Positions 16,918 to 24,789 of a DNA stretch of 53,172 nucleotides are shown here, in pieces. The translations under genes were made by a program, and so were the position numbers. Under the pieces are notes generated by a model. It saw only the letters and a program-made list of their open reading frames with translations, searched no databases and was not told where the DNA came from. The DNA is taken from contig JAUYET010000011.1 in the NCBI GenBank assembly GCA_030691265.1, positions 1-53,172 of the forward strand, read 5' to 3'. Within the stretch, counting starts at the first letter, position 1. Each line of letters starts with the position of its first letter. This stretch comes from Pseudomonadota bacterium (GTDB taxonomy: Bacteria; Pseudomonadota; Gammaproteobacteria; Burkholderiales; Thiobacillaceae).

Positions 16918-17673
16918 ATGTTGCAGGAACGCGCAGGACAGAACAGCCGAATCAAGAAAAACTTCCGTGTCAGCTTCGCCCACCATCAGGACGAAGTGCG
17001 GGAAGCGCAGCGCCTGCGCTGGAAAATCTTCGCCGAGGAAATGGGCGCTCGCCTGAACACCCCGGAACCCGGTCTCGACATCGACCTCTACGACGCCCAT
17101 TGCGAACATCTCCTGGTGCGTGACCCGGACAGCGGCGAAGTCGTCGGCACCTACCGCATCCTCAGCCCCAGCGCCGCCAAGCGCGTCGGCAACTACTACT
17201 CCGAATCCGAATTCGACCTGACCCGTTTGCAGCATCTGCGCGGCCGCATGGTGGAACTGGGCCGCTCCTGCGTGCATGCCGACTACCGCAGCGGCAGCGT
17301 GATCACCCTGCTCTGGGCCGGACTGGCCGAATACATGCTGCGCAACAAGCACGAATACCTGATCGGCTGCGCCAGCATCGGCATGGCCGATGGCGGCCAT
17401 AACGCCGCCGGCATCTGGCATGCCGTGCGCGAAAAACATCTGGCCCCGATCGAACTGCATGTCTTCCCGCGCTGCCCGCTGCCGCTGGATGCACTGGAAA
17501 GCGCCGCCGCCCCCTTGCTGCCGCCGCTGGTCAAGGGCTACCTGCGCCTGGGCGCTTACGTTTGCGGCGAACCGGCCTGGGATCCGGATTTCAACACGGC
17601 AGACCTACCCATCCTGCTGCCCCTCAGCCGGCTCAACCCGAGCTACGCGCGGCATTTCATGAAGGCGGCCTGA
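16918..17673 (+). CDS. GNAT-fold acyltransferase, OlsB-like
   Basis: The 251-residue product starts at an ATG with GAAAGGA upstream. It has the acyl-ACP-dependent GNAT pattern of ornithine-lipid OlsB and acyl-homoserine-lactone-synthase-like proteins: RLRWKIFAEEMGA near residue 38, a D.YD.HCEHLLVRD strand, VGTYRIL, and the ELGRSCVHADYRSGSVI segment followed by ASIGMADGG. OlsB adds a 3-hydroxyacyl chain to ornithine to form lyso-ornithine lipid. No OlsA acyltransferase is adjacent. A short AHL-synthase identity is less likely because no LuxR regulator is near and the C-terminal extension matches the OlsB/haemolysin-like group. Confidence 0.75.
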   Translation: MLQERAGQNSRIKKNFRVSFAHHQDEVREAQRLRWKIFAEEMGARLNTPEPGLDIDLYDAHCEHLLVRDPDSGEVVGTYRILSPSAAKRVGNYYSESEFDLTRLQHLRGRMVELGRSCVHADYRSGSVITLLWAGLAEYMLRNKHEYLIGCASIGMADGGHNAAGIWHAVREKHLAPIELHVFPRCPLPLDALESAAAPLLPPLVKGYLRLGAYVCGEPAWDPDFNTADLPILLPLSRLNPSYARHFMKAA

Positions 17674-17694
17674 ACGGCCCATCCGCACGGTTTC

Positions 17695-17769
17695 GTAGGT
17701 TGGGCAAAGCGCAGCGTGCCCAACATTTTGTGCTCCGATGTTGGGCACGCTGCGCTTTGCCCAACCTAC
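17695..17769. repeat. Palindromic repeat, family A, copy 2
   Basis: Arms GTAGGTTGGGCAAAGCGCAGC and complement flank an ATTTTGTGCTCCG centre. It differs from copies 1 and 4 by CGCAGC in place of CGAAGC in both arms, so the arm change is compensated. Confidence 0.9.
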
Positions 17770-17823
17770 AGATGTCTCGCTGTAAGCTCATGGCTGCAAC
17801 CCAACAAGCCTTGAGCAAACTGC

Positions 17824-18510
17824 ATGATTTCCACCCCCACGGCGCAGACCCATTACGCGCCCGCCGAAGCCCCCCTCGAAATCCTCTACGAAGACGCGCA
17901 CCTGCTGGTGCTGAACAAGCCCTGCGGGCTGCTCTCCGTTCCCGGTCGCGGCCCGGATAAGCAAGACTGCCTGAGCGCGCGCGTGCAGCGCCGCTACCCC
18001 GATGCGCTGATCGTGCACCGACTGGACATGCAGACTTCCGGCCTGCTGGCGATGGCGCGCGGCATCGACGCACAGCGCGCGCTGAATCGGGCGTTCGAGC
18101 AGCGCCTGGTGCACAAGCGTTACCAGGCGGTGGTCGATGGCATTGCGTGCGTCGAAGGCCTGGACGCATGGGGCGTGATCGACCTGCCGCTCGAACTGGA
18201 CTGGCCCAACCGACCGAAACACATCGTCGATTACGCGCACGGCAGACCCAGCGTGACGCGCTGGCGGGTTTTATCGCCTGATCTCGAACGCAACGGCACG
18301 CGCCTGGAACTGGAACCGGTGACCGGCCGCTCGCATCAACTCCGCGTGCATCTACAGGCCATCGGCCATCCGATCCTGGGCGACGACCTGTATGCCAGCG
18401 CTGAAGCCGTGGCGCGCGCCAGCCGCTTGTTGCTGCATGCCTGCGAATTGAATTTGCCGCATCCGGCGACCGGCGAAGTCATGTCTTTCAGCAGCCCGCC
18501 GCCGTTTTGA
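17824..18510 (+). CDS. rluA: RluA-family pseudouridine synthase
   Basis: The 228-residue product carries the RluA active-site motif VHRLDMQTSGLL, whose Asp is catalytic, and the N-terminal LEILYEDAHLLVLNKPCGLLSVPG strand. The RSHQLRVHLQAIGHPILGD segment is the conserved C-terminal motif. It lacks an S4 domain, and its short length fits RluA itself (23S rRNA position 746 and tRNA position 32) rather than RluC or RluD. No strong ribosome site is visible before the ATG. Confidence 0.88.
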   Translation: MISTPTAQTHYAPAEAPLEILYEDAHLLVLNKPCGLLSVPGRGPDKQDCLSARVQRRYPDALIVHRLDMQTSGLLAMARGIDAQRALNRAFEQRLVHKRYQAVVDGIACVEGLDAWGVIDLPLELDWPNRPKHIVDYAHGRPSVTRWRVLSPDLERNGTRLELEPVTGRSHQLRVHLQAIGHPILGDDLYASAEAVARASRLLLHACELNLPHPATGEVMSFSSPPPF

Positions 18511-18581
18511 TTCGTTATTTCAGACGGTCTATGCTCAGGCCTGAACGCTGACAGCCTCCCTCAAAACTTTGGATTGCGATC

Positions 18582-19850
18582 ATGTCCCGGTTTCATCGTC
18601 TGCTTCGCGCAATCGTTTTCCTGGCCCTGATTTTTTCCCCGCTGCTCGCGCAAGCGCAACCACCCTATGCCTGGACCGAGCCCGGCGCGGATGGAAAGCC
18701 CCAGGTCCATCTGTATTTCTTCTGGTCGCTGCGCTGCCCGCATTGCCTGGAAGCGCGCCCCGAAGTTGAAGCCATGGCGCGCGCGCAGCCATGGGTCGTG
18801 CTGCATTCGCTGGAGTTGAGCCGCCATCGCGACAACGTCGAACGCTACATCGCGATGGCGGCCGCACTCGGCCAGCAGGCGCAATCGGTGCCGGCATTCC
18901 TGTTCTGCGGCCAGATGCAGGTCGGCTGGGACAGCGCTGCCATTACCGGAGCCGCCTTGCTGAAAGGCCTGCAAGACTGTCGGGAGCAGGCCGCAGGCGG
19001 CAACGCCGGGGCGGTTATGCCGTCAACGGCCGACTCCACGCTGCATTTACCGCTGCTCGGCGCGCTCGATGCGCGCTCGCTGTCGCTGCCGGTGCTGACG
19101 GTGCTGATCGCCGGCATGGATGCCTTCAACCCGTGCGCGTTCTTCGTCCTGCTGTTCCTGCTCTCCCTCCTCGTTCACCAGCGGGATCGCCGCCGCATGG
19201 CCTTGATCGGCGGCGTCTTCGTGCTGTTTTCCGGCCTGATGTATTTCGCCTTCATGGCCGCCTGGCTCGGCCTGTTCCGCATCATGGGCAGCCTGCCTTG
19301 GGTGACCACCGCCGCCGGCGCGCTGGCGTTCATCATCGGACTGGTCAACACCAAGGACTTCTTCGCCGTCAAGTCCGGCGTGTCGTTATCCATTCCGGAA
19401 ACGCGCAAGGCAGACATTTTCCGGCGCGGCCGCGCCATCCTCGCAGCCGGCAGCTTGCCGGCGATGCTGGTCGCCACCGTCCTGCTCGCCATCGCCGCCA
19501 ATTTCTACGAACTGCTCTGCACCGCAGGTTTTCCGATGGTCTACACGCGCCTGCTCACCATGCAGGTGGAAAACAGCACGCAGCACCTGGCCTATCTCGC
19601 CTTGTACAACGTCATTTATGTCTTGCCGCTGCTGCTGATCGTGTTCGCTTTCGTGCGTACACTGGGCGCGCGCAAGCTGAGCGAGCGCGAAGGCCGGTTG
19701 CTGAAACTGCTCTCCGGTTTGATGATGCTGGGCCTCGGCATCCTGCTGCTGGCCGCACCGGAATGGCTCAACAACCTGGCTGCGACGCTGGGCCTGATGC
19801 TGGCCGCAGTCGGTTTGACCTGGTTGGCGGCGCGGATGACGCGGGACTGA
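18582..19850 (+). CDS. Thioredoxin-domain / CcdA-like membrane fusion protein
   Basis: The 422-residue product has a signal peptide (cleavage near AQAQ), then a thioredoxin-like domain with the motif RCPHC (Cys52, Cys55). From about residue 165 it has six to eight membrane helices with the conserved NPCAFF and ELLCTAGFP motifs, whose cysteines are spaced as in the CcdA/DsbD electron-transfer core. It probably moves reducing equivalents from the cytoplasm to periplasmic thiols, with its own fused thioredoxin domain. The nearby ccm operon suggests a link to cytochrome or disulfide handling, but it is 3 kb away and this is inference. The domain order is inverted relative to DsbD, where the thioredoxin part is C-terminal. 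Confidence 0.85.
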   Translation: MSRFHRLLRAIVFLALIFSPLLAQAQPPYAWTEPGADGKPQVHLYFFWSLRCPHCLEARPEVEAMARAQPWVVLHSLELSRHRDNVERYIAMAAALGQQAQSVPAFLFCGQMQVGWDSAAITGAALLKGLQDCREQAAGGNAGAVMPSTADSTLHLPLLGALDARSLSLPVLTVLIAGMDAFNPCAFFVLLFLLSLLVHQRDRRRMALIGGVFVLFSGLMYFAFMAAWLGLFRIMGSLPWVTTAAGALAFIIGLVNTKDFFAVKSGVSLSIPETRKADIFRRGRAILAAGSLPAMLVATVLLAIAANFYELLCTAGFPMVYTRLLTMQVENSTQHLAYLALYNVIYVLPLLLIVFAFVRTLGARKLSEREGRLLKLLSGLMMLGLGILLLAAPEWLNNLAATLGLMLAAVGLTWLAARMTRD

Positions 19851-19877
19851 ACAGTTTTTCCCTGAAGAGGAGCGGCG

Positions 19878-20732
19878 ATGATCGGACAAAGCTGGTGGGA
19901 AGCGGCGCAATGGGCGGCCTACCTGGAACATCAGGAGCAACCGATCAAGGCGTCCAGCAAAGCGGCGCTGCGAGTGTTGGAAGAACACGCCGGCGAGGGA
20001 CGTCGCAGCGACACGCTTTCCGGCCAGGCCTACGCCGCCTTGATGCTCGACGACCCCATGCTGGCCTTGCGGCTGATCAGGGAAGCCAACAAGCGACTGC
20101 CCCGGCGCATGGCGCGCGACATCACCACCCCGCTCGGCGTGATGCTGGCTTTGGGCACCGTCGCCTTCCGCGAACAGATCGATACCGCGCCGGAAATCTC
20201 CGAAGAAAATACCGGCTTCATGACCTGCGAAGCGCGCACCTCGCTGGCCGCACGCATCGCCTACGCCTGGGGGGCACTGCATTACGACCTCGACTCCGGC
20301 GAACTGGCGATGGCGGCGCTGCTGGCCAATGCCGGCGAAGTGGAGTTGTGGGCATTTGTGCCCGAGCTGCCGCAGAAGGCGCTGGACGAACTGCATAGCG
20401 GCCGCGCCACGCGCAGCGAGGCGGCACAACGGCAAGCCTGCGGCTTCGCTTTTCTCGATGTCACCTTGTTGCTGATCGACGCCTGGAACCTGCCGCAACT
20501 GATCAAGCAACTGATCCGCGGCGACGAAGGCCTGCGCGCCCGCCTCGCCCGCCTGGCGGTGAATACCGCCCGCCATCTCAGCAACGGCGCCAGCGACCCG
20601 GCCCTGCCCGACGACCTGCGCGAAGCAGCCAAGCTGACCGGCACGACGCTATCCGTGGTGATTTCGGCGCTACCGGATATCAGCGCGGAAGAGAAAGCCG
20701 TGCTGCTGGAAGCAACGGAAGCAGCCGAGTAG
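19878..20732 (+). CDS. HDOD-domain protein
   Basis: The 284-residue product has an all-helical HDOD-type region: residues about 25-130 with ALRVLEEHAGEGRRSDTLSG and residues 140-200 with a LLANAGEVELWAF segment, the position of the HDOD LLH-(I/V)G motif. HDOD proteins are non-catalytic relatives of HD phosphohydrolases used in signalling. The ATG has AAGAGGAGC upstream. Its stop codon TAG is the first three bases of a family B palindromic repeat. Confidence 0.8.
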   Translation: MIGQSWWEAAQWAAYLEHQEQPIKASSKAALRVLEEHAGEGRRSDTLSGQAYAALMLDDPMLALRLIREANKRLPRRMARDITTPLGVMLALGTVAFREQIDTAPEISEENTGFMTCEARTSLAARIAYAWGALHYDLDSGELAMAALLANAGEVELWAFVPELPQKALDELHSGRATRSEAAQRQACGFAFLDVTLLLIDAWNLPQLIKQLIRGDEGLRARLARLAVNTARHLSNGASDPALPDDLREAAKLTGTTLSVVISALPDISAEEKAVLLEATEAAE

Positions 20733-20804
20733 GGCGGAAAAGCGTAGCGCCTACCGCCGTATGCGCCGAGCGTTGGCGGAAGGCGCAACGCTTTTCCGCC
20801 CTAC
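20730..20804 (+). repeat. Palindromic repeat, family B, copy 1
   Basis: Arms begin TAGGGCGGAAAAGCG and end CGCTTTTCCGCCCTA. It is nearly identical to the copy at 21570-21644 in the same orientation, and the two flank the transposase gene at 20841-21377. It overlaps the stop codon of the HDOD gene. Confidence 0.92.
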
Positions 20805-20840
20805 AACTCGCCCTACTTCCCCCCACCTTCACAATCCCCC

Positions 20841-21377
20841 ATGCCCGACTACCGCCGCAACCGGGTTCCCGGCGGAACCTACTTCTTTACGGTCAACCTG
20901 CTCGAACGCAGCAATACCTTGCTGGTCAGCCAGGTCGATGCGCTCCGCGACGCCATCAGAAAAGTACGCTCCGCGCGTCCGTTTCATATCGACGCATGGG
21001 TCGTGTTGCCCGACCACATGCATGCCGTCTGGACGCTGCCACCTGATGACACCGACTACTCGGCACGCTGGAAGGCAATCAAGATCGCCTTCGCCAAGTC
21101 CATACCGAAGACCGAAAGCCTATCTCCAGTCCGCACCGCCAAGGGCGAGCGCGGCATTTGGCAACGGCGATTCTGGGAACACACGATCCGTGACGAGCGG
21201 GACTACGCGGCACATGTGGATTACGTCCACATCAACCCGGTGAAACATGGCTTGGTGAATTGCGTGGCGGATTGGCCGTATTCCTCGTTTCACCGCTGTG
21301 TCGCACAGGGTGCGTATGCCCCGGATTGGGCTGGGCAGGGTGTGATCGAAGTGGCTGCCGGGGAACGGGGTGGTTGA
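20841..21377 (+). CDS. REP-associated tyrosine transposase (RAYT, Y1 family)
   Basis: The 178-residue product is an IS200/IS605-like Y1 HUH endonuclease. It starts YRRNRVPGGTYFFTVNLLER, carries the HUH motif as HMH (His59, His61 in LPDHMHAVW) and the catalytic tyrosine, most likely Tyr128, in HVDYVHINPVKHG. The RRFWEHTIRDERDY segment is typical of RAYTs. Such proteins bind and cleave REP sequences and are usually single-copy, domesticated genes flanked by their own repeats; family B palindromes flank this one at both sides. It has no terminal inverted repeats of its own. Confidence 0.93.
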   Translation: MPDYRRNRVPGGTYFFTVNLLERSNTLLVSQVDALRDAIRKVRSARPFHIDAWVVLPDHMHAVWTLPPDDTDYSARWKAIKIAFAKSIPKTESLSPVRTAKGERGIWQRRFWEHTIRDERDYAAHVDYVHINPVKHGLVNCVADWPYSSFHRCVAQGAYAPDWAGQGVIEVAAGERGG

Positions 21378-21393
21378 GTTGCCGGCGTTCATT

Positions 21394-21480
21394 CGGCGGA
21401 AGGCAGCGGAGTCGTTGCTGCTTTAGCAGCTTACGAATCCGGCGTACCCCTTGCGGGTGCGCTTCGCTTTTCCGCCCTAC
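21394..21480. repeat. Family C repeat nested in half of a family B repeat
   Basis: The outer bases CGGCGGAAGGC and CGCTTCGCTTTTCCGCCCTAC match the right half of the family B palindrome. Between them lies a family C unit (about 21403-21460, beginning GCAGCGGAGTCGTTG and containing TTACGAATCCGGCGT). It looks like insertion of one palindromic element into another. The rest of the gap to 21570 holds a further small inverted sequence beginning GTAGGGGTCG and ending CGCTCCTAC. Confidence 0.7.
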
Positions 21481-21569
21481 GCGGGCTGCCGGGTAGGGGT
21501 CGAATCGCGCCGCAAGCGGACGCTCCTACCTTCGCCTCGCGCGGCCTGGGCCAGCTCGCGTAGATCGCG

Positions 21570-21644
21570 TAGGGCGGAAAAGCGCAGCGCCTTCCGCCGT
21601 ATGCACCGAGCGTTGGCGGAAGGCGCTTCGCTTTTCCGCCCTAC
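21570..21644 (+). repeat. Palindromic repeat, family B, copy 2
   Basis: Same length and orientation as the copy at 20730-20804, with a few compensated changes in the arms. It ends 11 bp before the 3' end of the NamZ gene. Confidence 0.92.
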
Positions 21645-21655
21645 AAACTACAAAC

Positions 21656-22873
21656 TCAGCGATACAGCAACACGTCCTCGCATTGTTGCCGCCAGGCAGC
21701 TTCATCCGGCTTGGTCAGCGCATCCAGGTCGGCCGCGCTGGCATTGGCGTCATCGACCCATAACCGCAACCCTTCGCCGCCGTTGATCAAATCAATCGCC
21801 AAACGGTCGTGTTCGTATTCGTAGGCGAAGTCGCGCCAGAGCGGGTAGTCCGGCTGCAACAGGCGCAGGGCTTTGAACGCCAGCGCCTGCACGCGCCAGG
21901 GCCGGAAGGCGGCGTGGTCGTAACTGCCGTCTTCGACATGAATCTGGATGCCGGCGCACAACGTGCCGGCGTGTTTGTGGAAGGTCGGTTCGAACCAGCA
22001 TTCGCGCAGGCGGCAGCCGGCCAGCCAGTCGGGCGCGAGTTGCGCCATCTTGGCCATGATCTGGCGCGGCTCGATATTGGGCGCGCCGAATAGTTCCAGC
22101 GGCCGCGTCGTGCCGCGTCCTTCGGAAAGTGTCGTGCCTTCCAGCAGCACGGTGCCGGCGTAGCAGCGCGCCATGCTCAGGTTGGGCGCGTTCGGGCTGG
22201 GGTTGATCCAGCTTCGCTCACCCAGCGGCCAGCCGAAGCCCGGCGCGGCGTCGGGTTGCCAGCCTTGCATCGCGATGACCTGGTAATCGACATCCAGCTC
22301 CAGCGTGCGCACGAACCAGTGCCCCATTTCGCCCAGCGTCAGGCCGTGCCGCATCGGCATAGCCCCGGCGCCGACGAAGCTCTCCCAGCCGGGCAGCAAG
22401 GTCAGGCCTTCGACCGGGCGGCCGGCCGGATTGGGGCGATCGAGCACGATGACTGTTTTGCCCGATTTTTTGTCACCTCGGGCGGCTTCTTCCAGCACGT
22501 AACGCAGCGTGGTGATGAAGGTGTAGATGCGGCAGCCGAGGTCTTGCAGATCGACCAGCAGCACGTCGAAGCTGTCCATCATCGCCGGCGTCGGGCGGCG
22601 CACTGCGCCGTACAGGCTGAAGATCGGGATGCCCAATTGCGGGTCGAGGAAATCCGGCGACTCCATCATGTTGTCCTGCTTGTCGCCGCGCAGGCCGTGT
22701 TGCGGGCCGAAAGCGGCGGTCAGGCGGATGTCCGGCAGCGCAGCGAGGGCGTCGAGGGCATGTGTCAGGTCGGCGGTTACTGAGGCGGGATGCGCCAAGA
22801 GTGCTACGCGACGGCCGGCGAGCGGGCGGCGCAGATCGGGTTCGGCAAGCAGGCGGTCGAGTCCGAAATTCAT
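21656..22873 (-). CDS. namZ: DUF1343 protein, NamZ-type exo-N-acetylmuramidase
   Basis: The 405-residue product starts at an ATG whose four bases overlap the preceding gene. It matches the DUF1343/NamZ pattern: GRRVALLAHPASVTADLTHA, AFGPQHGLRGDKQDNM, SLYGAVRRPT and VLLVDLQDLGCRIYTFITT in the N-terminal Rossmann-like half, then LDRPNPAGRPVEG and EGTTLSEGRGTTRP. NamZ removes N-acetylmuramic acid from the non-reducing ends of peptidoglycan fragments. No signal peptide is present, so a cytoplasmic recycling role is more likely than secretion. Sequence length is usual. Confidence 0.85.
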   Translation of the reverse strand: MNFGLDRLLAEPDLRRPLAGRRVALLAHPASVTADLTHALDALAALPDIRLTAAFGPQHGLRGDKQDNMMESPDFLDPQLGIPIFSLYGAVRRPTPAMMDSFDVLLVDLQDLGCRIYTFITTLRYVLEEAARGDKKSGKTVIVLDRPNPAGRPVEGLTLLPGWESFVGAGAMPMRHGLTLGEMGHWFVRTLELDVDYQVIAMQGWQPDAAPGFGWPLGERSWINPSPNAPNLSMARCYAGTVLLEGTTLSEGRGTTRPLELFGAPNIEPRQIMAKMAQLAPDWLAGCRLRECWFEPTFHKHAGTLCAGIQIHVEDGSYDHAAFRPWRVQALAFKALRLLQPDYPLWRDFAYEYEHDRLAIDLINGGEGLRLWVDDANASAADLDALTKPDEAAWRQQCEDVLLYR

Positions 22874-23418
22874 GAGTTGATTTCCAAAGCAAAGGTGTCG
22901 GGATGATGGAAGTCGGGCTTGCCGGGCGCGTGCCGCAAGGCCCAATAACTGAGGGCGCCATCCGTCGTTTCCACCACGGCGGTCAAGCCGAGGCGCAGCG
23001 GCGAAGATAAACCCGCGCCGCGCGGCAGGTCATCGGGCTGGAGCGTGGCGTGCAGCGTAAGACAGCCGGGTTCGATCAGGCATTCGATAGCCGGGTTGGT
23101 GGCCGACGCCAGCAAATCGCCGACGCGATAGACCGTGAAGGCATAGGCCTGCCACTGGCCGGACGGCGAGAAATTGAATTCGCGATAGGCCGGGCCGTTC
23201 GTCGTGCCGACGAACACCTCGAAACAACTGTGCTGCCAAAGGCCGTCGACACGGCTGGCAGCTTGGGCTTCGGGAATGCGCATGCCGGCCAGATCACCTG
23301 TCAAAACATACGCCAGCCTTAACGCACCGGCCGGCAAAACAACGATTTCAACCTGGATTGCATCAACACCACCCGCGCGGGAAGCGGGATGCGGCTGAAG
23401 AATATGCGTGTAGGTCAT
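22870..23418 (-). CDS. DOMON-like domain protein
   Basis: The 182-residue product is a single beta-sandwich with the DOMON-like features VLTGDLAGMRIP, a LWQHSCFEVFVG strand, YREFNFSPSGQWQAYAF and a C-terminal SYWALRHAPGKPDFHHPDTF segment. I chose the ATG at 23418 (MTYTHILQPHP) because upstream in-frame sequence runs into a family G repeat. Related domains bind haem or sugars; no ligand can be assigned. It overlaps namZ by four bases, so the two are cotranscribed, which hints at a sugar or cell-wall link. Confidence 0.8.
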   Translation of the reverse strand: MTYTHILQPHPASRAGGVDAIQVEIVVLPAGALRLAYVLTGDLAGMRIPEAQAASRVDGLWQHSCFEVFVGTTNGPAYREFNFSPSGQWQAYAFTVYRVGDLLASATNPAIECLIEPGCLTLHATLQPDDLPRGAGLSSPLRLGLTAVVETTDGALSYWALRHAPGKPDFHHPDTFALEINS

Positions 23419-23482
23419 CAGACTGGGCGCGGCAGAAATCGGGGCGGCAAGCTTATCTGTTCGCATGTCGGCTTGCGAGACA

Positions 23483-23655
23483 CCAGCCAGCATGGAAATC
23501 GGGCGGCAAACCCCGCCGCGAGAAGGATAGTCGGCAAAGGATTGCCGACCTACGAGGGGTGTCAGCCGAAATCGTAGGGCGGCAACCCTTTGCCGCCTCC
23601 ACACTCAAACTGCCTTTTTGGCTGGCGGTGCTTAACTGAGGCAGCTTGCTAATCA
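23483..23655 (+). repeat. Composite element, family G, copy 1
   Basis: The unit runs from CCAGCCAGCATGGAAATCGG through two internal hairpins (AGTCGGCAAAGGATTGCCGA and GGGCGGCAACCCTTTGCCGC) to GAGGCAGCTTGCTAATCA. The reverse complement of 47455-47633 matches it over nearly its whole length, except for a short variable stretch in the middle. It lies between the DOMON gene and the cytochrome gene, filling most of the 308-bp gap. Confidence 0.88.
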
Positions 23656-23726
23656 GGACAAATTAAGGTTGTTTTAAGGCGCATGGCAAGAATGGGCCGC
23701 ATTCCCTCTCCGCAAAGGAAGCGACC

Positions 23727-24179
23727 ATGTCCCGAATCTCTTCGTTCTTCGACGTTACCACCCTCTTCGACGTTACCACCCGCCTCGCCGTTACCGCCCT
23801 CCTCGCCGGCGCTGCCCAGCCTGCACTGGCACAACCTGGCATCACGGCCTCCCTGCTCGACAGCTACCGCGCTGCTGCGGTGAAGGAAGACGCGGGGTTC
23901 CGCGACTTCTCCGCGCAGCGTGGCGAGAAATTCTTCCATGCGAAGAACGGCGATATGAGTTGCGCCACCTGCCACACGGACAACCCCAAGAGCGCCGGCA
24001 AACATGCCAAGACCGGCAAGGCCATCGAAGCGCTGGCCCCGGTCGCCAACGCGCAGCGTCTGAGCGACCCGGCCAAGGTGGAAAAGTGGTTCAAGCGCAA
24101 CTGCAACGATGTCCTGCAACGCGTTTGCACCGCCAAAGAAAAAGGCGATTTCGTCACCTGGCTGGCCGCCGTTAAATAA
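23727..24179 (+). CDS. Monohaem cytochrome c, DUF1924/SHP-like
   Basis: The 150-residue product has a signal peptide (cleavage near ALAQP) and a single c-haem site CATCH near residue 80. The surrounding pattern (FFHAKNGDMSCATCH and a SAGKHAKTGKAIEALAP loop) is that of DUF1924 proteins related to the Sphaeroides haem protein, a high-spin cytochrome c that can bind oxygen or NO. The signal region has a tandem repeat, FDVTTLFDVTTRLAVT. It is the first of three cytochrome genes that usually travel together (SHP, DHC, b561). Confidence 0.88.
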   Translation: MSRISSFFDVTTLFDVTTRLAVTALLAGAAQPALAQPGITASLLDSYRAAAVKEDAGFRDFSAQRGEKFFHAKNGDMSCATCHTDNPKSAGKHAKTGKAIEALAPVANAQRLSDPAKVEKWFKRNCNDVLQRVCTAKEKGDFVTWLAAVK

Positions 24180-24202
24180 GCGTCAAATAAAGGAGTCACC
24201 CC

Positions 24203-24685
24203 ATGAAACCCCTGTTCATCCTGATCCTCAGCCTGGCCTTCGGCAGCACGACGGCGCTTGCCGATTCCGATAAATACGGCGGTGAAAATCGCGGCAAACC
24301 GGTGCTCCCCAGCCAGTCGAATAAGTTGTGGAAGCAGGAATGCGGCGCCTGCCACATGGCCTTCGCGCCCGGTCTGTTACCTGCCGAATCCTGGCGCAAG
24401 ATGATGGGCGGCCTGGACAAACACTTCGGCACGGATGCCTCGCTCACCGCGCCGGAAAACCGCGAGATCACCGCGTTTCTGGTGAACAACGCCTCCAACC
24501 GCTGGCGCGCGCCCAGCGCCCCGCTGCGCATCACCGAGACGACCTGGTTCCAGCGCAAGCACGACGAACTGGCCGCCGCCACCTGGAAACGCGCCGCGAT
24601 CAAGAGCCCGGCCAACTGCGCCGCCTGCCACCCCGGCGCGGACAAGGGTGACTTCGAGGAAGACCGCGTGCGCATTCCGCGCTGA
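24203..24685 (+). CDS. Dihaem cytochrome c (DHC family)
   Basis: The 160-residue product has a signal peptide (cleavage near ALAD) and two haem sites, CGACH near residue 50 and CAACH near residue 140. The intervening segments (LLPAESWRKMMGGLDKHFG and PLRITETTWFQRKHDEL) are the DHC signature. In purple bacteria DHC is the electron donor to SHP and receives electrons from a b-type cytochrome. The C-terminal domain of the gene at 24790 is a clear paralogue. An AAGGAG site precedes the ATG. Confidence 0.93.
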   Translation: MKPLFILILSLAFGSTTALADSDKYGGENRGKPVLPSQSNKLWKQECGACHMAFAPGLLPAESWRKMMGGLDKHFGTDASLTAPENREITAFLVNNASNRWRAPSAPLRITETTWFQRKHDELAAATWKRAAIKSPANCAACHPGADKGDFEEDRVRIPR

Positions 24686-24709
24686 AGCGAGTCGCAACAA
24701 GGAATCCAC

Positions 24710-24769
24710 ATGTCCCGCCCATCCATCCTCGCCGTCAGCGGAGGCACCGGCATGGGCGGTACCGGCTAG
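24710..24769 (+). CDS. Possible 19-residue leader peptide or gene remnant
   Basis: An ATG with AAGGA upstream opens a 20-codon frame ending at TAG, giving a peptide that contains SGGTGMGGTG, like the glycine-rich loop of a nucleotide-binding protein. It is too short to be such a protein, so it is either a remnant 5' end, a leader peptide in the cytochrome operon, or chance. Confidence 0.3.
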   Translation: MSRPSILAVSGGTGMGGTG

Positions 24770-24789
24770 TGCTTACCCAAGAGGCGCAC

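Noticed and set aside
16918-17673. Acyl-homoserine-lactone synthase
   Set aside because: The GNAT acyl-ACP fold is shared, but no LuxR gene is adjacent and the C-terminal extension fits OlsB-like proteins better.
18791-20398. Long plus-strand frame over the thioredoxin/CcdA and HDOD genes
   Set aside because: It runs across two supported genes in the +1 frame and its Arg-rich, low-diversity sequence matches no domain.
20841-21377. Active insertion sequence of the IS200 type
   Set aside because: The Y1 domain has RAYT-specific features and the flanking sequences are REP palindromes, not IS200 ends; it is better read as a domesticated REP transposase.
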